A model generated the notes under the pieces. That model was not told the origin of the DNA, made no database searches, and saw only the letters and a list, made by a program, of their open reading frames with translations. A DNA stretch of 64,000 nucleotides from Maratus speciosus (Eukaryota; Arthropoda; Arachnida; Araneae; Salticidae): positions 345,737,087-345,801,086 of the forward strand of contig OZ010790.1 in the NCBI GenBank assembly GCA_963932465.1, given 5' to 3'. A program made the translations under genes and the position numbers. Within the stretch, counting starts at the first letter, position 1. Every line of letters starts with the position of its first letter. Shown piece after piece: positions 48,370 through 60,417 of this stretch.

Positions 48370-49820
48370 TCTCTCTATTCTAAAAAAAAGTAACTACCGC
48401 TGTCACCGCCGCCGCCGCCGCCGCCGGTTTTGAATTTTTTGTGACCGAAGGTCTTTCTTCGTTAATATTAAGAAACATAATGCATACAAAAATATGAAAA
48501 TCGGTAGTTTTATACAGAAATGTTTGATAAACACGCTGATGCAGACAGTTTTCAAATCGAAGAATTATTTTAAGAGCTATTTAATGCTAAAGTTGGACAA
48601 AATTGTTCCACTAAAAAAGTTTTATAGCAGCAAAAACTATACATGGCAGTGTAATCATTTTTAGATCATTTTATGCGTTAGAATTTGCCGGAGTGCAGAT
48701 TGTATTAATTTTTTTATTTTGACTCTTTTTTTGAGGTTTTATTTCTATTTTAAATTCAAATTTTCAGCATTTCTAGAGATATTTTTTACAGATTTTAGAA
48801 AGTGATATTAATTTAAACTGTTGCCAACTGTATAAACAGCGGAAACAATAATGTTTTCTTCAAAAAAAAATATTTATACGTGTAAATAAATTAAAAATTT
48901 ATTTACACGTGACTATTATAAACAGAAAAAAACATTTGTAATTATAATTAAATAATTATGTACAAAAAGCAGGAACTTATTAAAAATTACGTCATAAAAA
49001 CTATAATTACACGTGAATTTTAAGAGAGAAAGGAATTTGTAAAATAATAAATTTATTAACATACGTTAGAAGTCTTAAATAGGAGAAATTACGTCATATT
49101 TACGTTACATTACAGTTATTACATAAAATGAACACAAAATAATATTGCAAAATGGTTTAAATTTAGAAATTGCACTAGACATTTATTTTATATTTTGAGA
49201 GGATACTTTTCAACTATTTTTGTCAGGAAAGCGCAAATAATATTTCATTTCTAACAAAAGTATATTCACGTGAATATTTAAAAGAGAAAGAATAGCTTGG
49301 TAAAAATTACGTCAGATTAAAAACGATTAATTTAAAATGTCTCATTTAAAAGAACTTTCTTTTCGCTTTGTTAAAAAATACCAGGAGACAAAGACTGTTT
49401 ACTTAATTCATTTTATATTAGCTTATTTTGAAATGTTGTTACACGTGTCTACGTCATCAAGTTATTTTTATTTCGACGTTTTTTATTTGTATTTTTATTA
49501 AAGTTGTACTAATTTATTTGTTCTTTCGTTATTTAAAATCAAAATTATGTCAATTTGTATAATTTGGCGAGTGGTTTATATAATTTGGCGAAATTGGTCG
49601 ATGGGATAATCAAGTAGTACCGCAGCGGATTTGGCGTTAAAATTCCCCAATCAAAGAGAAATGAATAGAAATTCGTTTATAGGGAGATCGCCACTGTTTT
49701 TTAAATTATATTTCAATCTTTCGAAATCTTTTTAAAGCCGATCAAATTAGCGTGCATTTGGAGTCTGCGGTGTCTGGACGGGGGTTGGCGAGCGTAGCTC
49801 GTAGGGGCCGAGCCCCCTAG
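48370..49820 (+). mobile_element. Non-autonomous Helitron, complete ends
   Basis: It begins TCTCTCTATTCTAAAAAAAA after an A (48369). It ends with a GGGGC-CGA-GCCCC hairpin and CTAG before a T, so it sits in an A|T target, as Helitrons do. A (CCG)n tract is at 48406-48427. It has no replicase. TTTATTTACACGTG occurs as an internal inverted repeat near 48870-48910. The 3' end is 122 bp upstream of the splice acceptor of the downstream exon. Confidence 0.75.
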
Positions 49821-49942
49821 TAGATTATATAAAAATATAGCATGGCAGAATAATGGTTTTCAAAATAATAATAATAAACTCCAGAAAAATGATTTTTCTA
49901 TTTTGTATTTGCATTACTAAAAATATTTCTCTTATTTCACAG

Positions 49943-50417
49943 CTTATTTCCAACTAAGCTATGCATTCATGACTGTCAGAGAATTTGAATCTAGTGGCTT
50001 ACTAAGATGTTACGACACAAACATGCAAGACAGCCGCCGGACTTCCCTGAGGAACATCAATGGCCAGACGTTACCTCTGCCAAATTCAATCGAAACTTTT
50101 ATATCTATTGTAGAAAGGTACGAATCACTGAATCCTAACGACCAAGTTCGTGACTTGGTAGGAAAACTGTTGAAAAGTTTCAGAATAGACGATCTTTATC
50201 CCGAAGTTGATGAAGAAAGGCGGCTCAGAGAGACGGGAGATACATCCTTCCAAAACCGAATAAAACGAGCTATCTTCTCCCTTCCTGAAAGCATCCGTTA
50301 TGAATTTAACGAAGATGATTTTACAGATGATGAGAAGTGCGCTCTTCATTTTATGCTTTCTCATACCGTGAATGACACAAGAGTAGATGACACAGATGAA
50401 GTTCTGGATGGTTCAAA
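49943..50417 (+). CDS. Second coding exon of secreted protein with RIKR site
   Basis: The 3' splice site is CTTATTTCACAG. Joined in phase 1 to the exon at 33751-33781, it completes the signal peptide MKKLSWLTILAYFQLSYA, with likely cleavage before FMTVRE. About 150 residues follow: a polar segment with SRRTS, a predicted helical, charged middle (IETFISIVERYESL, VRDLVGKLLKSFRI), RIKR at about residue 116-119 (furin type), then an acidic tail with a possible N-glycosylation site (NDT, about residue 154). There are two cysteines, near residues 33 and 143. The frame meets TAA at 50419-50421, overlapping AAA|GTAAGC, a good donor. It is either an internal exon (preferred) or the last one. I do not recognise the family. 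An extracellular or hormone-like precursor is possible but unproven. Confidence 0.6.
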
Positions 50418-50465
50418 GTAAGCTAATTCAATGACACTCTAAAGTAAACTCATGCTTATACTAGT

Positions 50466-50827
50466 CAGGGCCATCGCTAAGACTTTTTATTTGGGGGGGG
50501 GGGGGGAGAGAACCTTATAATGCCAAGTCAAATTTCAGTATTTGCTTACCCATTGAGAAGCAAAACTAAATAGTTCTCGAAGTTTACCAACTAGTTTTAT
50601 GATTTTGCCAAGTTACCACAATTAGAAAACGTAATATAGTTCTTATTTGTAAAAAGTTTAATAACATTCCCTATTAGATTTGTAACTTTTGTCAAGTCTA
50701 TCAGAAATGGAAAGGGTATTATGGTTTTTATTAATGTTTTAAACAAATTTTCCAAGTGAAAAAAACATTCGCGTACTTTTTTTTTGGGGGGGGGGGAGGT
50801 GCTCCCCCACTTTTAGCGAGGGCCCTG
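50466..50827. mobile_element. hAT MITE just after the exon
   Basis: TIRs are CAGGGCCATCGCTAAGA and, from the right, CAGGGCCCTCGCTAAAAGTG. ATACTAGT is duplicated perfectly at 50458-50465 and 50828-50835. G runs at about 50494-50507 and 50783-50797 lie near the ends. There is no coding capacity. It lies 48 bp downstream of the exon. Confidence 0.85.
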
Positions 50828-51036
50828 ATACTAGTATGTTATGGCTGCCATCAAAATCGTTCTTATCTATCATTCTAACGATAATTTAAGAGGTGGACAG
50901 CCGTTGCGAAATGTATCTTTTTCTTGAGAACAAGTGAAGAGAATTCAATACTTTTCTTCGGTAGTTTTGGCAGTAGCTATAAACTATATAATCGTTTGGC
51001 ACGGAAAAAAAAACAATTACATTTAAAAAATAAAAA

Positions 51037-51915
51037 AAACCCGACTGCATCAATGTGAAACTATTTTTTCAATTCCTACTATTAGCTCACACTCTCGCTA
51101 TATATCTTACTCAAATTTTCAATCGTTAATAAAATACTTATTATTCGTCCAATCAAGCTCAAATAAATTTTTTTAAACTTGTAGTGGATGACACTTGGTT
51201 TTAATCCAGCCTTTTCAAATATTAATTCATTAATTAAATTAAATTTATTAATTTTCAATAATCCAGAGTGCCCTGTTCTTGATAGAGGTATTATAAGACC
51301 GAGAGAGTCCTCTTCTTGATCAAGGCATTTTAAGCGCCACTCAAGGGGAAAGAAGAATGGGAGAAAAAAAAAACCTCTTATTGACCTAAGTAGGAATTGA
51401 CTTAATTTTTTTTTTATATGTATTACTTGTTTATATTACTTACCTATTTTTTTTATTTACTTGTATTGATGACTTTTAAGTTGTGTTTAATTGTTAGTTC
51501 CTATCTATAAACACTGTTTTGATGAGGTCTATAGATGTCTATGATGGTTAGAGTTGCAGTAAAGCTAGAGATCCTACATACACAACTTCCAGGTTGTATA
51601 ATATTTTAACGGAGCTTCTGACTATAAAATAGTCAATGAAACATCGTCTTCATTTTGAAAGACCTATCCAATGATATGCCACTTAATAGGGTGCGTAATA
51701 TTTTTTTTCGTCTCTACCGCCATTTTTTATTTTACGGCCGCCATTTTGAATTTATAAAAACAAAACCTAGCCTATAACCATCGGGCTGATAACACGAATT
51801 GATAGAGACCTCGTTCATTAAAATCCATCCAGCCGTTGGGATGTTTCGAGGGTATAAAGAAATCCACATACACAGATACGCGTGAAACACACAACCCTTC
51901 TTTTCAGTCGGGTAA
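51037..51915 (+). repeat. Dispersed repeat with CCCGACTG/CAGTCGGG ends, copy 2
   Basis: A longer relative of 23608-24176. The ends, AACCCGACTGC and CAGTCGGGT, are clean inverses here. About 330 bp near 51085-51415 is absent from copy 1. There is no coding capacity. It is probably a DNA element, as similar GTCGGG-ended repeats occur in many arthropods. Confidence 0.65.
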
Positions 51916-52209
51916 TAAAGAATACAATTGTTATTTCAATTAAATAAAATAGATTTTTTTTCTTTTTTTTTGTGAAATCACGTAATTAGGATGAGCGAAG
52001 CCAATCCTCTACTAGGCTACTCAAATTACATTTTGTCGTACACTTTACAAAAAACTATTCAGTATTTTGACTTGAAATTAAACACAAACATAAATAATGA
52101 TCTGTAGATTTGCACAATATTATTTTTTTTTTCACAGAATAACCTTAAAAAATTTATTATTTCATTTAATTTATTGTGAAACATGTTTTTCCATTACGGA
52201 CGAATTTTT

Positions 52210-52242
<33 letters not shown>

Positions 52243-53343
52243 AAACACGTATATTTTCAGAAGAAAAAATAATAAATCACGCAGTTAGTACATATAGATA
52301 GAATCCTTATTAAATAAATAAATAAAATATATTTTCATTATTCCGCCAAAATATCTCAAAAACTGTTTTTTTTTTTTTAATTTAACCAGCTGTTTAACTC
52401 GTTATCCTCGGGAGTTCATGAATTTAATTCTAAAACCAAAATTAGAAATAACTATTCGATTTAGTAAAATATTTTTTGTTACTGAGCATTATTTTAATAA
52501 AATTGAATTTATCATGTTACTATGACAGCAGACGATAAAACTGTATCTTTGGAATAAGGAATAAATAGAATAAAAATTTTGTTGATATTTGTGGTAAAAT
52601 GTTTGCCATTAATTTTAAAAAAAATGTAATAATTAAGCAGAATTAAACAATCTCTAATTATTTGCATGTGAGATAAAATAATTACCGTAATACCCACTGG
52701 AGCTTTTTAGTATTGCAGCGTGCCATACGTAATATGTTAATATCTAATTATTTGCATGTGAGGTAAAAGAATTATCGTAATACCCGATACAGCTTAAAAC
52801 TTTACTTACATTAAACTTTCTTATATTAAAAATGTACGCTATTTAAGAGGAACATATACATTTTAATAGAATACTTTATTAAGATTTATCGGAGATGGCG
52901 CACATTTTGGTGCTCATTCATATAATAGCTTCACGATTTCGTTTATGAAATTTTTAAAATACTTTTTTTTAGGAAAATTATAGCATATTTTTAATGAATT
53001 AAAATTTGTGAAAATTCAATTATTTATATTAAATTGAGTATTTTTTAGTGTTAAGAATTCAAATACACAATTTATTCTTATGTGAAATCATTTACGCACA
53101 CGAAACTTACGTATTTTGAAAGAATTATATTACGATTTTTTTTTTCTAAAGAGACAACAAAAATTGTAAACAAATGAAATTAATTGTTAAATTCGTTATA
53201 TAAAGTGTTATTCGAATTCGAAGTTTGAAAATTTAACCAAATGAAACATATTTACTATTAAGAAGTAATTACTATTAGTATTATTTTTAATATGTTTGCC
53301 GTTTAAAAACAATTTATTGAATGTATTAGTTCTATTATAAAGA
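51916..53343. other. AT-rich spacer, no exon found
   Basis: Poly-A at 52215-52240. TCTAATTATTTGCATGTGAG occurs twice (about 52653 and 52743, on + text) within a ~90-bp repeat followed by TAATACCC. I see no continuation of the secreted-protein gene. Confidence 0.4.
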
Positions 53344-53502
53344 ATGCCGAGAAAACGTACACTTACTGGTTAAAAAGAACGCGAACATGATTTAGCTTTA
53401 AAGCAAGAGGCTAGATATCAGCGTAGAAAACGACGACATCACGAATCTCTTCTGACAGAGAACGCACGTGCTCAGAAATATGCTTTAAATTGCGCAGAAG
53501 CA

Positions 53503-53541
<39 letters not shown>

Positions 53542-53920
53542 AAAAATATATTTTCGTAAAATTTGTCTTAGTCTTTGGTTTGACATGCATATTATCTGAC
53601 GGATCTTGTAAGACTTGCCATCACGGTGACCATTTTTAGCCTGTTGTATAAAATCTGGACTGTTGTATGAGATACAACAGGCTAAATCCGGCTAAAAATT
53701 TAGGCTAAAAGATAGTTGTCAGTCTATCGACTGGAAATTAACAGATTTTTTTAATACTCGTATAACGAAATTTAGAAACGATTGCGGATGATTAAAACAA
53801 AAGACATGGGTGTTTATTGCTCCGGGAGGTTATCTTTCTCTGGATAGTTATCTTTCTCTGGATCGTCTGTCTGTCTATCCTACATCATGCAATTTTCTTG
53901 TAAAGGATGATATTATTATG

Positions 53921-54094
53921 CAGTAAAACCTCCATAACGGACACACCCGATTAGTGGACACCTCTGTTTAGCGGACATTTTTTCGATTACCAACCCTTAA
54001 ATAACTGTACATAATTTACTCTCAGTAGCGGACACCTCCAAATAGAGGACAAATTCTGCCCTCCCGAGGTGTTCGCTATTCAGAGGTTTTACTG
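53921..54094. mobile_element. pogo/Tigger-type MITE, first of a dimer
   Basis: It begins CAGTAAAACCTCCATAACGG and ends with the inverse, AGAGGTTTTACTG. CGGACACACCCGATTAG and CGGACACC blocks are typical of this widespread MITE class. The base pair before it is TG rather than TA. Confidence 0.75.
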
Positions 54095-54266
54095 GTAAAA
54101 CCTCCATAACGGACACACCCGATTAGCGGATACCTCTATTTAGCGGACATTTTTTTGATTACCAACACTTAAGTTACTGTACATTTTTTACTCTCAGTAG
54201 CGGACACCTCAAAATAGAGGGCAAATTTTGCACTCTCGAGGTGACAGCTAATCAGAGGTTTTACTG
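54095..54266. mobile_element. pogo/Tigger-type MITE, second of a dimer
   Basis: It follows the first copy with no spacer, and its left end lacks the initial CA (reads GTAAAACCTCC). The right end GAGGTTTTACTG is followed by TA. The junction ACTG|GTAAAACC suggests joined copies, or insertion of one into the other's end. Confidence 0.7.
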
Positions 54267-54410
54267 TATATATTATTGGCAGTTATTTTACAGGGCCGCA
54301 CAAAAGAATAAGAATATATGAAACGAATATAAACTATCTTCGGGATTGGTAGATCGCTGATGGTAATGTAATTTTAGGATGTTGTTGCAGTCACCCGCAG
54401 CATGTTTCCA

Positions 54411-57400
54411 GGGTTTCGTTCATCTGACGAAACCCTACCTGTACCACTCCTTTGTCTGTCTGTCTGTCCGTCTGTCACAGAGCCCGTTCTCAGAAACTAT
54501 ATATGTCGGAGACTTGAAATTTTGCATACTTATAGCTGAACACCACACATCAAATGGCAAATAATAAAAATTTGAAAAAGTCTAATATTTAACCCTCTGG
54601 GCTCTAACATGTGTATTTTAAACAATTTTTCTAACTCAGCCCCTAGTTAAGTAGGAGACTTGAAAGCTTGCATACTTATACCTGAACACCACACATCAAA
54701 CGACAAATCATAAAATTTTGAAAAAGGTCCAATATTTAACCCTCTGGGCTCTAACATGTGTATTTTAAACAATTTTTCTAACTCAGCCCCTAATTAAGTT
54801 GGAGACTTGGAATTTTGCATACTTATAGCTGAACACCGCACATCAAATGGCAAATAATAAAAATTTGAAAAAGTCTAATATTTAACCCTCTGGGCTCTAA
54901 CATGTGTATTTTAAATAATTTTTCTAACTCAGCCCCTAGTTAAGTAGGAGACTTGAAAGCTTGCATACTTATAGCTGAACACCACACATCAAACGACAAA
55001 TCATAAAATTTTGAAAAAGGTCTAATATTTAACCCTCTGGGCTCTAACATGTGTATTTTAAACAATTTTTCTAACTCAGCCCCTAGTTAAGTAGGAGACT
55101 TGAAAGCTTGCATACTTTTAGCTGAACACCACACATCAAACGGCAAATAATAAAAATTTGAAAAAGTCTAATATTTGATCCTCTGGGCTCTAACATGTGT
55201 ATTTTAAACAATTTTTCTAACTCAGTCCCTAGTTAAGGAGGAGACTTGAAAGCTTGCATACTTATAGCTGAACATCTCACATCAAACGACACATCATAAA
55301 ATTTTGAAAAAGGTCTAATATTTAACCCTCTGGGCTCTAACTTGTGTATTTTAAACAATTTTTCTAACTCAGCCCCTAATTAAGTTGGAGACTTGGAATT
55401 TCGCATACTTATAGCTGAACACTTGCGATAACACGACAAATCATAAAATTTTGAAAAAGTCATATTTAACCCTCCGGTCTCTAATTTCTGTATTTTAAGC
55501 AATTTTTCTAACTCAGCCCCTAATTAAGTTGGAGACATGAAATTTTGCATACTTATAGCTGAACACCTCACATCAAACGACAAAAAATAAAATTTTGAAA
55601 AAGTGTAATATTTAACCCTCTGGGCTCTAACTTGTGTATTTTAAACAATTTTTCTAACTCAGCCACTAATTAAGTTGGAGACATGAAAGTTTGCATACTT
55701 ATAGCTGAACACTTGCGATAGATAACACGACAAACCATAAAATTTCGAAAAAGTCATGTTTAACCCTCCGGTCTCTAACTTGTGCATTTTAAGCAATTTT
55801 TCTAACTCAGCCCCTAATTAAGTTGGAGATATGAAATTTTGCATACTTATAGCTGAAGACTTGCGATCACACTACATATCATAAAAATTCAAAAAGTCTT
55901 ATATTATTACAGCCCTTTGACCACTCTTTCTTATTGTGCACCACAGCCTTACATATTTTAGTTTCACTTTTTACCACCAGGTAACGCCTACCTATATCGA
56001 GTGCTATGGGCCTGATCCCCTCGACTAATATGTCTACGGATTGGTTGTAAAACGGAATTTCTTTCGGATACAGGTTTTATTTACAATAGAGTGCGCCCCT
56101 GGTTGCAAAATGTGGAGCTAACATATTTTTTCAAAAAGATAAAGTGTTTTGAAAGGAATATTAAACGAAACCATCTGTGCGATCTGTGATCACACTTAAC
56201 CAACTTGTTTCTTCAAGATGGTGCATTTAGCATTTATAATAGTTATTTTACAGGGTCCCACAAAAGAACACGAATGTATGAAACGAATATATCTTAAATG
56301 CGGGGTTTGTAGATCACTGATGGTAATGAAACTTTAGCACGTTGTTACAGTCACACGCAGCATATTTTTTATTTTATTTTTATCAAGAGGGCGCAAATAG
56401 CATTTATAATAATTGTACAGGGCCGTACAGTAGAATACTAATATATGTTATATGCGGGATTTTTAGATCGTTAATGTAATATAATTTTAGCGTGCTGTTA
56501 CAGTCACCGCAGCATGTTTTACCTTCAAGAAGGTGCATACAGCAATTAGAGTTATTTTACAGGGGTAGAGTTATTTTACATACGTACATATGTTAAATGC
56601 GGGATTGGTAGATCATTGATGGTTATGTAATTTTAGCATGTTGTTACAGTCACCCGCAGACTGTTTTTTTTTTGTTTTTTTTGTTTTTTTTGTTTTTTTT
56701 TAAGCGGGTGCATGTAGCATTTATAGTTATTATACAGGGCCTTACAAAAGAATACGAAATACGAATACATGTTAAATGCGGGATTTGTAGATCACCGATT
56801 GTAATGTAATTTTATGATGTTGTTACAGTCATCTACAGCATGATTTTTCTTAGTGATGGTGCATATAACATTTATAGTTGCTTTACAGGGCCGCACAAAA
56901 GAATACGAATATATGTTAAATGCGGGTTTCGTAGATCGCCGATTCTAATGCAATTTTAGGATGTTCTTACAGTCACCCACAGCATGTTTTCCTTCGACAT
57001 AGTGCATATAGCATTTATAGTTATTTTACAAGGTCATACAAAAGAACATGTAAGTATCAAACTAATATATGTTAAATGCGGGGTTTGTAGAACGCTGACG
57101 GTAATGTAATTTTATCATGTTGTTACAGTCTCCTACAGAATAACTTTTCTTGAAGAGGATGTATATAGCATTTAAAGTTATTGTACAAGGCCCTACAAAG
57201 GAATAAGATGGGAGGAAATGGGGTAACCAAATTTCGGTAAAATTAATTTTTTTGATTTTTCAATTTATGATAGCTATATTAAAGTTAAAGTTCGCACAGA
57301 TTCAACACAATTTTATCACGTGTTTATATATGCAGTGTCCCCTGGCGGGAAATAGAACAACTATTTTAAAATAAAATATTTTTATTAAAATAAATTTTCA

Positions 57401-58395
57401 GAATACGTTTCTGCCATGGTGAAATTTATGTTTTACTAAAATATTTTACACGAAACTTTTTTTTCGCTGATAGTACCCCTGGTGGGAAGATTGTATAACT
57501 GAAATTTTAAAATTAAATTTTTTTTACGTTTTCTCTTACGTCCTTAGCTTTAAGTATGCAAAATTTCATGTCTCCAACTTAATTAGGGGCTGTCTTAGAA
57601 AAATTGCTTAAAATGCACAAGTTAGAGACCGGAGGGTTAAATATGACTTTTTCAAAATTTTATGATATGTAGTGTGATCGCAAGTCTTCAGCTATAAGTA
57701 TGCAAAATTTCATGTCTCCAACTTAATTAGGGTCTGAGTTAGAAAAATTGCTTAAAATACACATGTTAGAGCCCAGAGGGTTAAATATTACACTTTTTCA
57801 AAATTTTATGATTTGTCGTTTGATGTGAGGTGTTCAGCCATATGTATGTAAAATTTCATGTCTCCAATTTAATTAGTGGCTGAATTAGAAAAATTGTTTA
57901 AAATACGCAAGTTAGAGCCCAGAGGGAGAGTTAAATATTAGACTTTTTCAAAATTTTATTTTTTGTCGTTTGATGTGAGGTGTTCAGCTATAAGTATGCA
58001 AAATTTCATGTCTCCAACTTAATTAGGGGCTGAGTTAAAAAAATTGCTTAAAATACAGAAGTTAGAGACCGGAGGGTTAAATATGACTTTTTCAAAATTT
58101 TATGATTTGTCGTGTTATCGCAAGTGTTCAGCTATAAGCATGCGAGCTTTCGAGTTTCCAACTTAATTAGGGGCTGAGTTAGAAAATTTTTTTTAAATAC
58201 ACAAGTTAGAGCCCAGAGGGTTAAATATTAGACTTTTTCAAAATTTTATGTTTTGGCGTTTGATGCGTGGTGTTTAGCTATAAGTATGCAAAATTTCAAG
58301 TCTCCAACATTTATAGTTTTTTAAAATGGGCTCTGTGACAGACGGACAGACAGACAGACAAGTGAGACGAATAAGGTTTCGTCAGATATGAAACC
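54411..58395. mobile_element. Foldback pair of tandem arrays with hairpin ends
   Basis: The left end is a hairpin (GGGTTTCG with CGAAACCC), then (CTGT)n and GTCACAGAGCCC. About ten units of 144-148 bp follow (54508 to about 55915), each with GCATACTTATAGCTGAACAC, ACCCTCTGGGCTCTAAC and CTAACTCAGCCCCTA. The right end is the mirror image (about 57560-58395) with five to six units and the same GGGCTCTGTGACAGACGGAC. A CCCCTCGACTAAT motif near 56016-56028 could be a Helitron-type 3' end of the left copy. The middle is satellite sequence. No protein is encoded. Confidence 0.7.
56230..57200 (+). repeat. Satellite units between the two arrays
   Basis: The core TTTTACAGGGCCGCACAAAAGAA recurs near 56252, 56403, 56553, 56726, 56882, 57026 and 57182, about 144-172 bp apart. 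Each is followed by GTTAAATGCGGGATTTGTAG and TTGTTACAGTCACCCGCAGC. A single unit also precedes the left array at 54289. This is the best-preserved form of the family at 1.5-3.7 and 8.3-9.3 kb. Confidence 0.75.
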
Positions 58396-59317
58396 CAAAC
58401 AATATGTATGAAGTATACATCTTTTATTAAAAACATACAATAATGTATATGAACAAAGTATTTCAATTTCGCCAGTGTAGTGTAATATAATACAAATACG
58501 ATACTTCCAACAATTTACGCCTTTAGAAAGTAATGGACCCGATGTTTTTTGTGGAGCCCTGTATATGAATAATAAATATTACGTTAATCGTTTTTGATTG
58601 AACCATGCTAGAGTGAACCTAAAGATCGTATATCGAATTTGTTTCTCAAAATATGATTTTTTTTACATTTTTAATTATACAAACCGTCAATAGATAGCAG
58701 GACAATCGATTTTATTTTTAGCCTGTTGTCAGGCTAAATCTAGCCTGCATTTAGCTTGAAAAAACGGTCACACTGCTTGCCATAAATGTATAGTAAATAA
58801 TGAACCAAATATTTTTTCTGTAGCTAATAATATGGATCCAGGTCCGACCCGGAAATATTGAAGAACTTAACTTTCGTTGAGGAGCAATTAATTGCCTAAG
58901 TTCATCCAATTATTACTGCTTATCACATAAAAGGTGGTCAGCTTGGATACAGTGGGCAAGTTATTAATTTTCATCAAGATATTACAGAATTTTGTACTTT
59001 ATTACCTCATTCCATAGATACTACATCACAGTACATCTTTGTTAGGAGACAAGATGGTGAAGAATTCAAAGATTTTATAGTAAATCGTGAAAACGTTGAG
59101 TCTGCTTTAGAATACCTAAAGGAAAATAATCCTTGATATCGTTATATTACTACTGATGAAAATAATTTGCAGATAATAAAACACGCATACTACAATATAT
59201 ATTAAAACACACATACACACATAAATAACGCCTGCATTCAACAGTTAAAGGTATACATAAATATTTTACAGACATACATACAATAAATACAATAAAGCCA
59301 ACTGGAGTGAAAAATTA

Positions 59318-59388
59318 GCCAGAGCCAGGAATCGAACCCGGGACCACAGTATACAAGACTGCTGCTCTAACCACTGAGCTACTCCGGC
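59318..59388 (-). tRNA. tRNA-Thr (UGU), copy 1
   Basis: A 71-nt cloverleaf with every arm closed. The acceptor GCCGGAG pairs with CTCTGGC (one G-U). D arm GCTC/GAGC; anticodon arm GCAGT/ACTGT around CTTGTAT, anticodon TGT; T arm CCGGG/CCTGG around TTCGATT. A box TAGCTCAGTGG and B box GGTTCGATTCC match consensus. A T5 terminator follows within five bases (TAATTTTTC), so this looks like a transcribable gene, not just a SINE head. No intron, no encoded CCA. Confidence 0.85.
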
Positions 59389-59660
59389 CGATGCCTGAGT
59401 CTGCAATTTCTCACTAATAAACCATGTTGGGGAAGTCACCAGCCATCTATACGACAGCCTTGGAAGACCGGACAACGATGAATAGATTTTACTATTACAT
59501 CGATCTACGATAATTATAATAAAACACGCATACTACAATATATATTAAAACACACATACACACATAAATAACGCCTGCATTCAACAGTTAAAGGTATACA
59601 TAAATATTTTACAGACATACATACAATAAATACAATAAACCCAACTGGAGTGAAAAATTA

Positions 59661-59731
59661 GCCAGAGCCAGGAATCGAACCCGGGGCCACAGTATACAAG
59701 ACTGCTGCTCTAACCACTGAGCTACTCCGGC
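59661..59731 (-). tRNA. tRNA-Thr (UGU), copy 2
   Basis: Same as copy 1 except one change in the variable loop (GGCC for GGTC), which does not disturb any stem. Terminator and promoter boxes intact. Confidence 0.85.
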
Positions 59732-60003
59732 CGATGCCTGAGTCTGCAATTTCTCACTAATAAACCATGTTGGGGAAGTCACCAGCCATCTATACGACAG
59801 CCTTGGAAGACCGGACAACGATGAATAGATTTTACTATTACATCGATCTACGATAATTATAATAAAACACGCATACTACAATATATATTAAAACACACAT
59901 ACACACATAAATAACGCCTGCATTCAACAGTTAAAGGTATACATAAATATTTTACAGACATACATACAATAAATACAATAAACCCAACTGGAGTGAAAAA
60001 TTA

Positions 60004-60074
60004 GCCAGAGCCAGGAATCGAACCCGGGACCACAGTATACAAGACTGCTGCTCTAACCACTGAGCTACTCCGGC
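60004..60074 (-). tRNA. tRNA-Thr (UGU), copy 3
   Basis: Identical to copy 1 in the cloverleaf, boxes and T5 terminator. Confidence 0.85.
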
Positions 60075-60346
60075 CGATGCCTGAGTCTGCAATTTCTCAC
60101 TAATAAACCATGTTGGGGAAGTCACCAGCCATCTATACGACAGCCTTGGAAGACCGGACAACGATGAATAGATTTTACTATTACATCGATCTACGATAAT
60201 TATAATAAAACACGCATACTACAATATATATTAAAACACACATACACACATAAATAACGCCTGCATTCAACAGTTAAAGGTATACATAAATATTTTACAG
60301 ACATACATACAATAAATACAATAAACCCAACTGGAGTGAAAAATTA

Positions 60347-60417
60347 GCCAGAGCCAGGAATCGAACCCGGGACCACAGTATACAAGACTGCTGCTCTAAC
60401 CACTGAGCTACTCCGGC
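60347..60417 (-). tRNA. tRNA-Thr (UGU), copy 4
   Basis: Identical to copy 1 in the cloverleaf, boxes and T5 terminator. Confidence 0.85.

Larger units (their letters stand above)
33782..49942 (+). other. Giant intron, about 16.2 kb, filled with mobile DNA
   Basis: Inferred intron of the secreted-protein gene. It begins with GC and ends with CACAG. It contains the 516-bp duplication, several foldback elements, four Helentron-like copies, a Lepidoptera-like repeat and a Helitron, and I see no additional coding exon within it. Confidence 0.5.
53622..58775. mobile_element. 5.15-kb hAT-type insertion in the Helitron gene
   Basis: The 8-bp duplication CTTGCCAT is at 53614-53621 and 58776-58783. 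The ends are CACGGTGACCATTTTTAGCC and, read inward from the right, CAGTGTGACCGTTTTTTCAA. Terminal sub-repeats of AGCCTGTTGT and AGGCTAAA recur at both ends. Little hAT-specific DNA remains (about 300 bp on each side). The rest is later insertions: a Tigger dimer, satellite units and a foldback pair of tandem arrays. No transposase was seen. Confidence 0.75.

Noticed and set aside
54508..55915. Regularly spaced repeats that might suggest a CRISPR array
   Set aside because: The ~146-bp units are contiguous tandem copies without unique spacers, in a eukaryotic transposon context.
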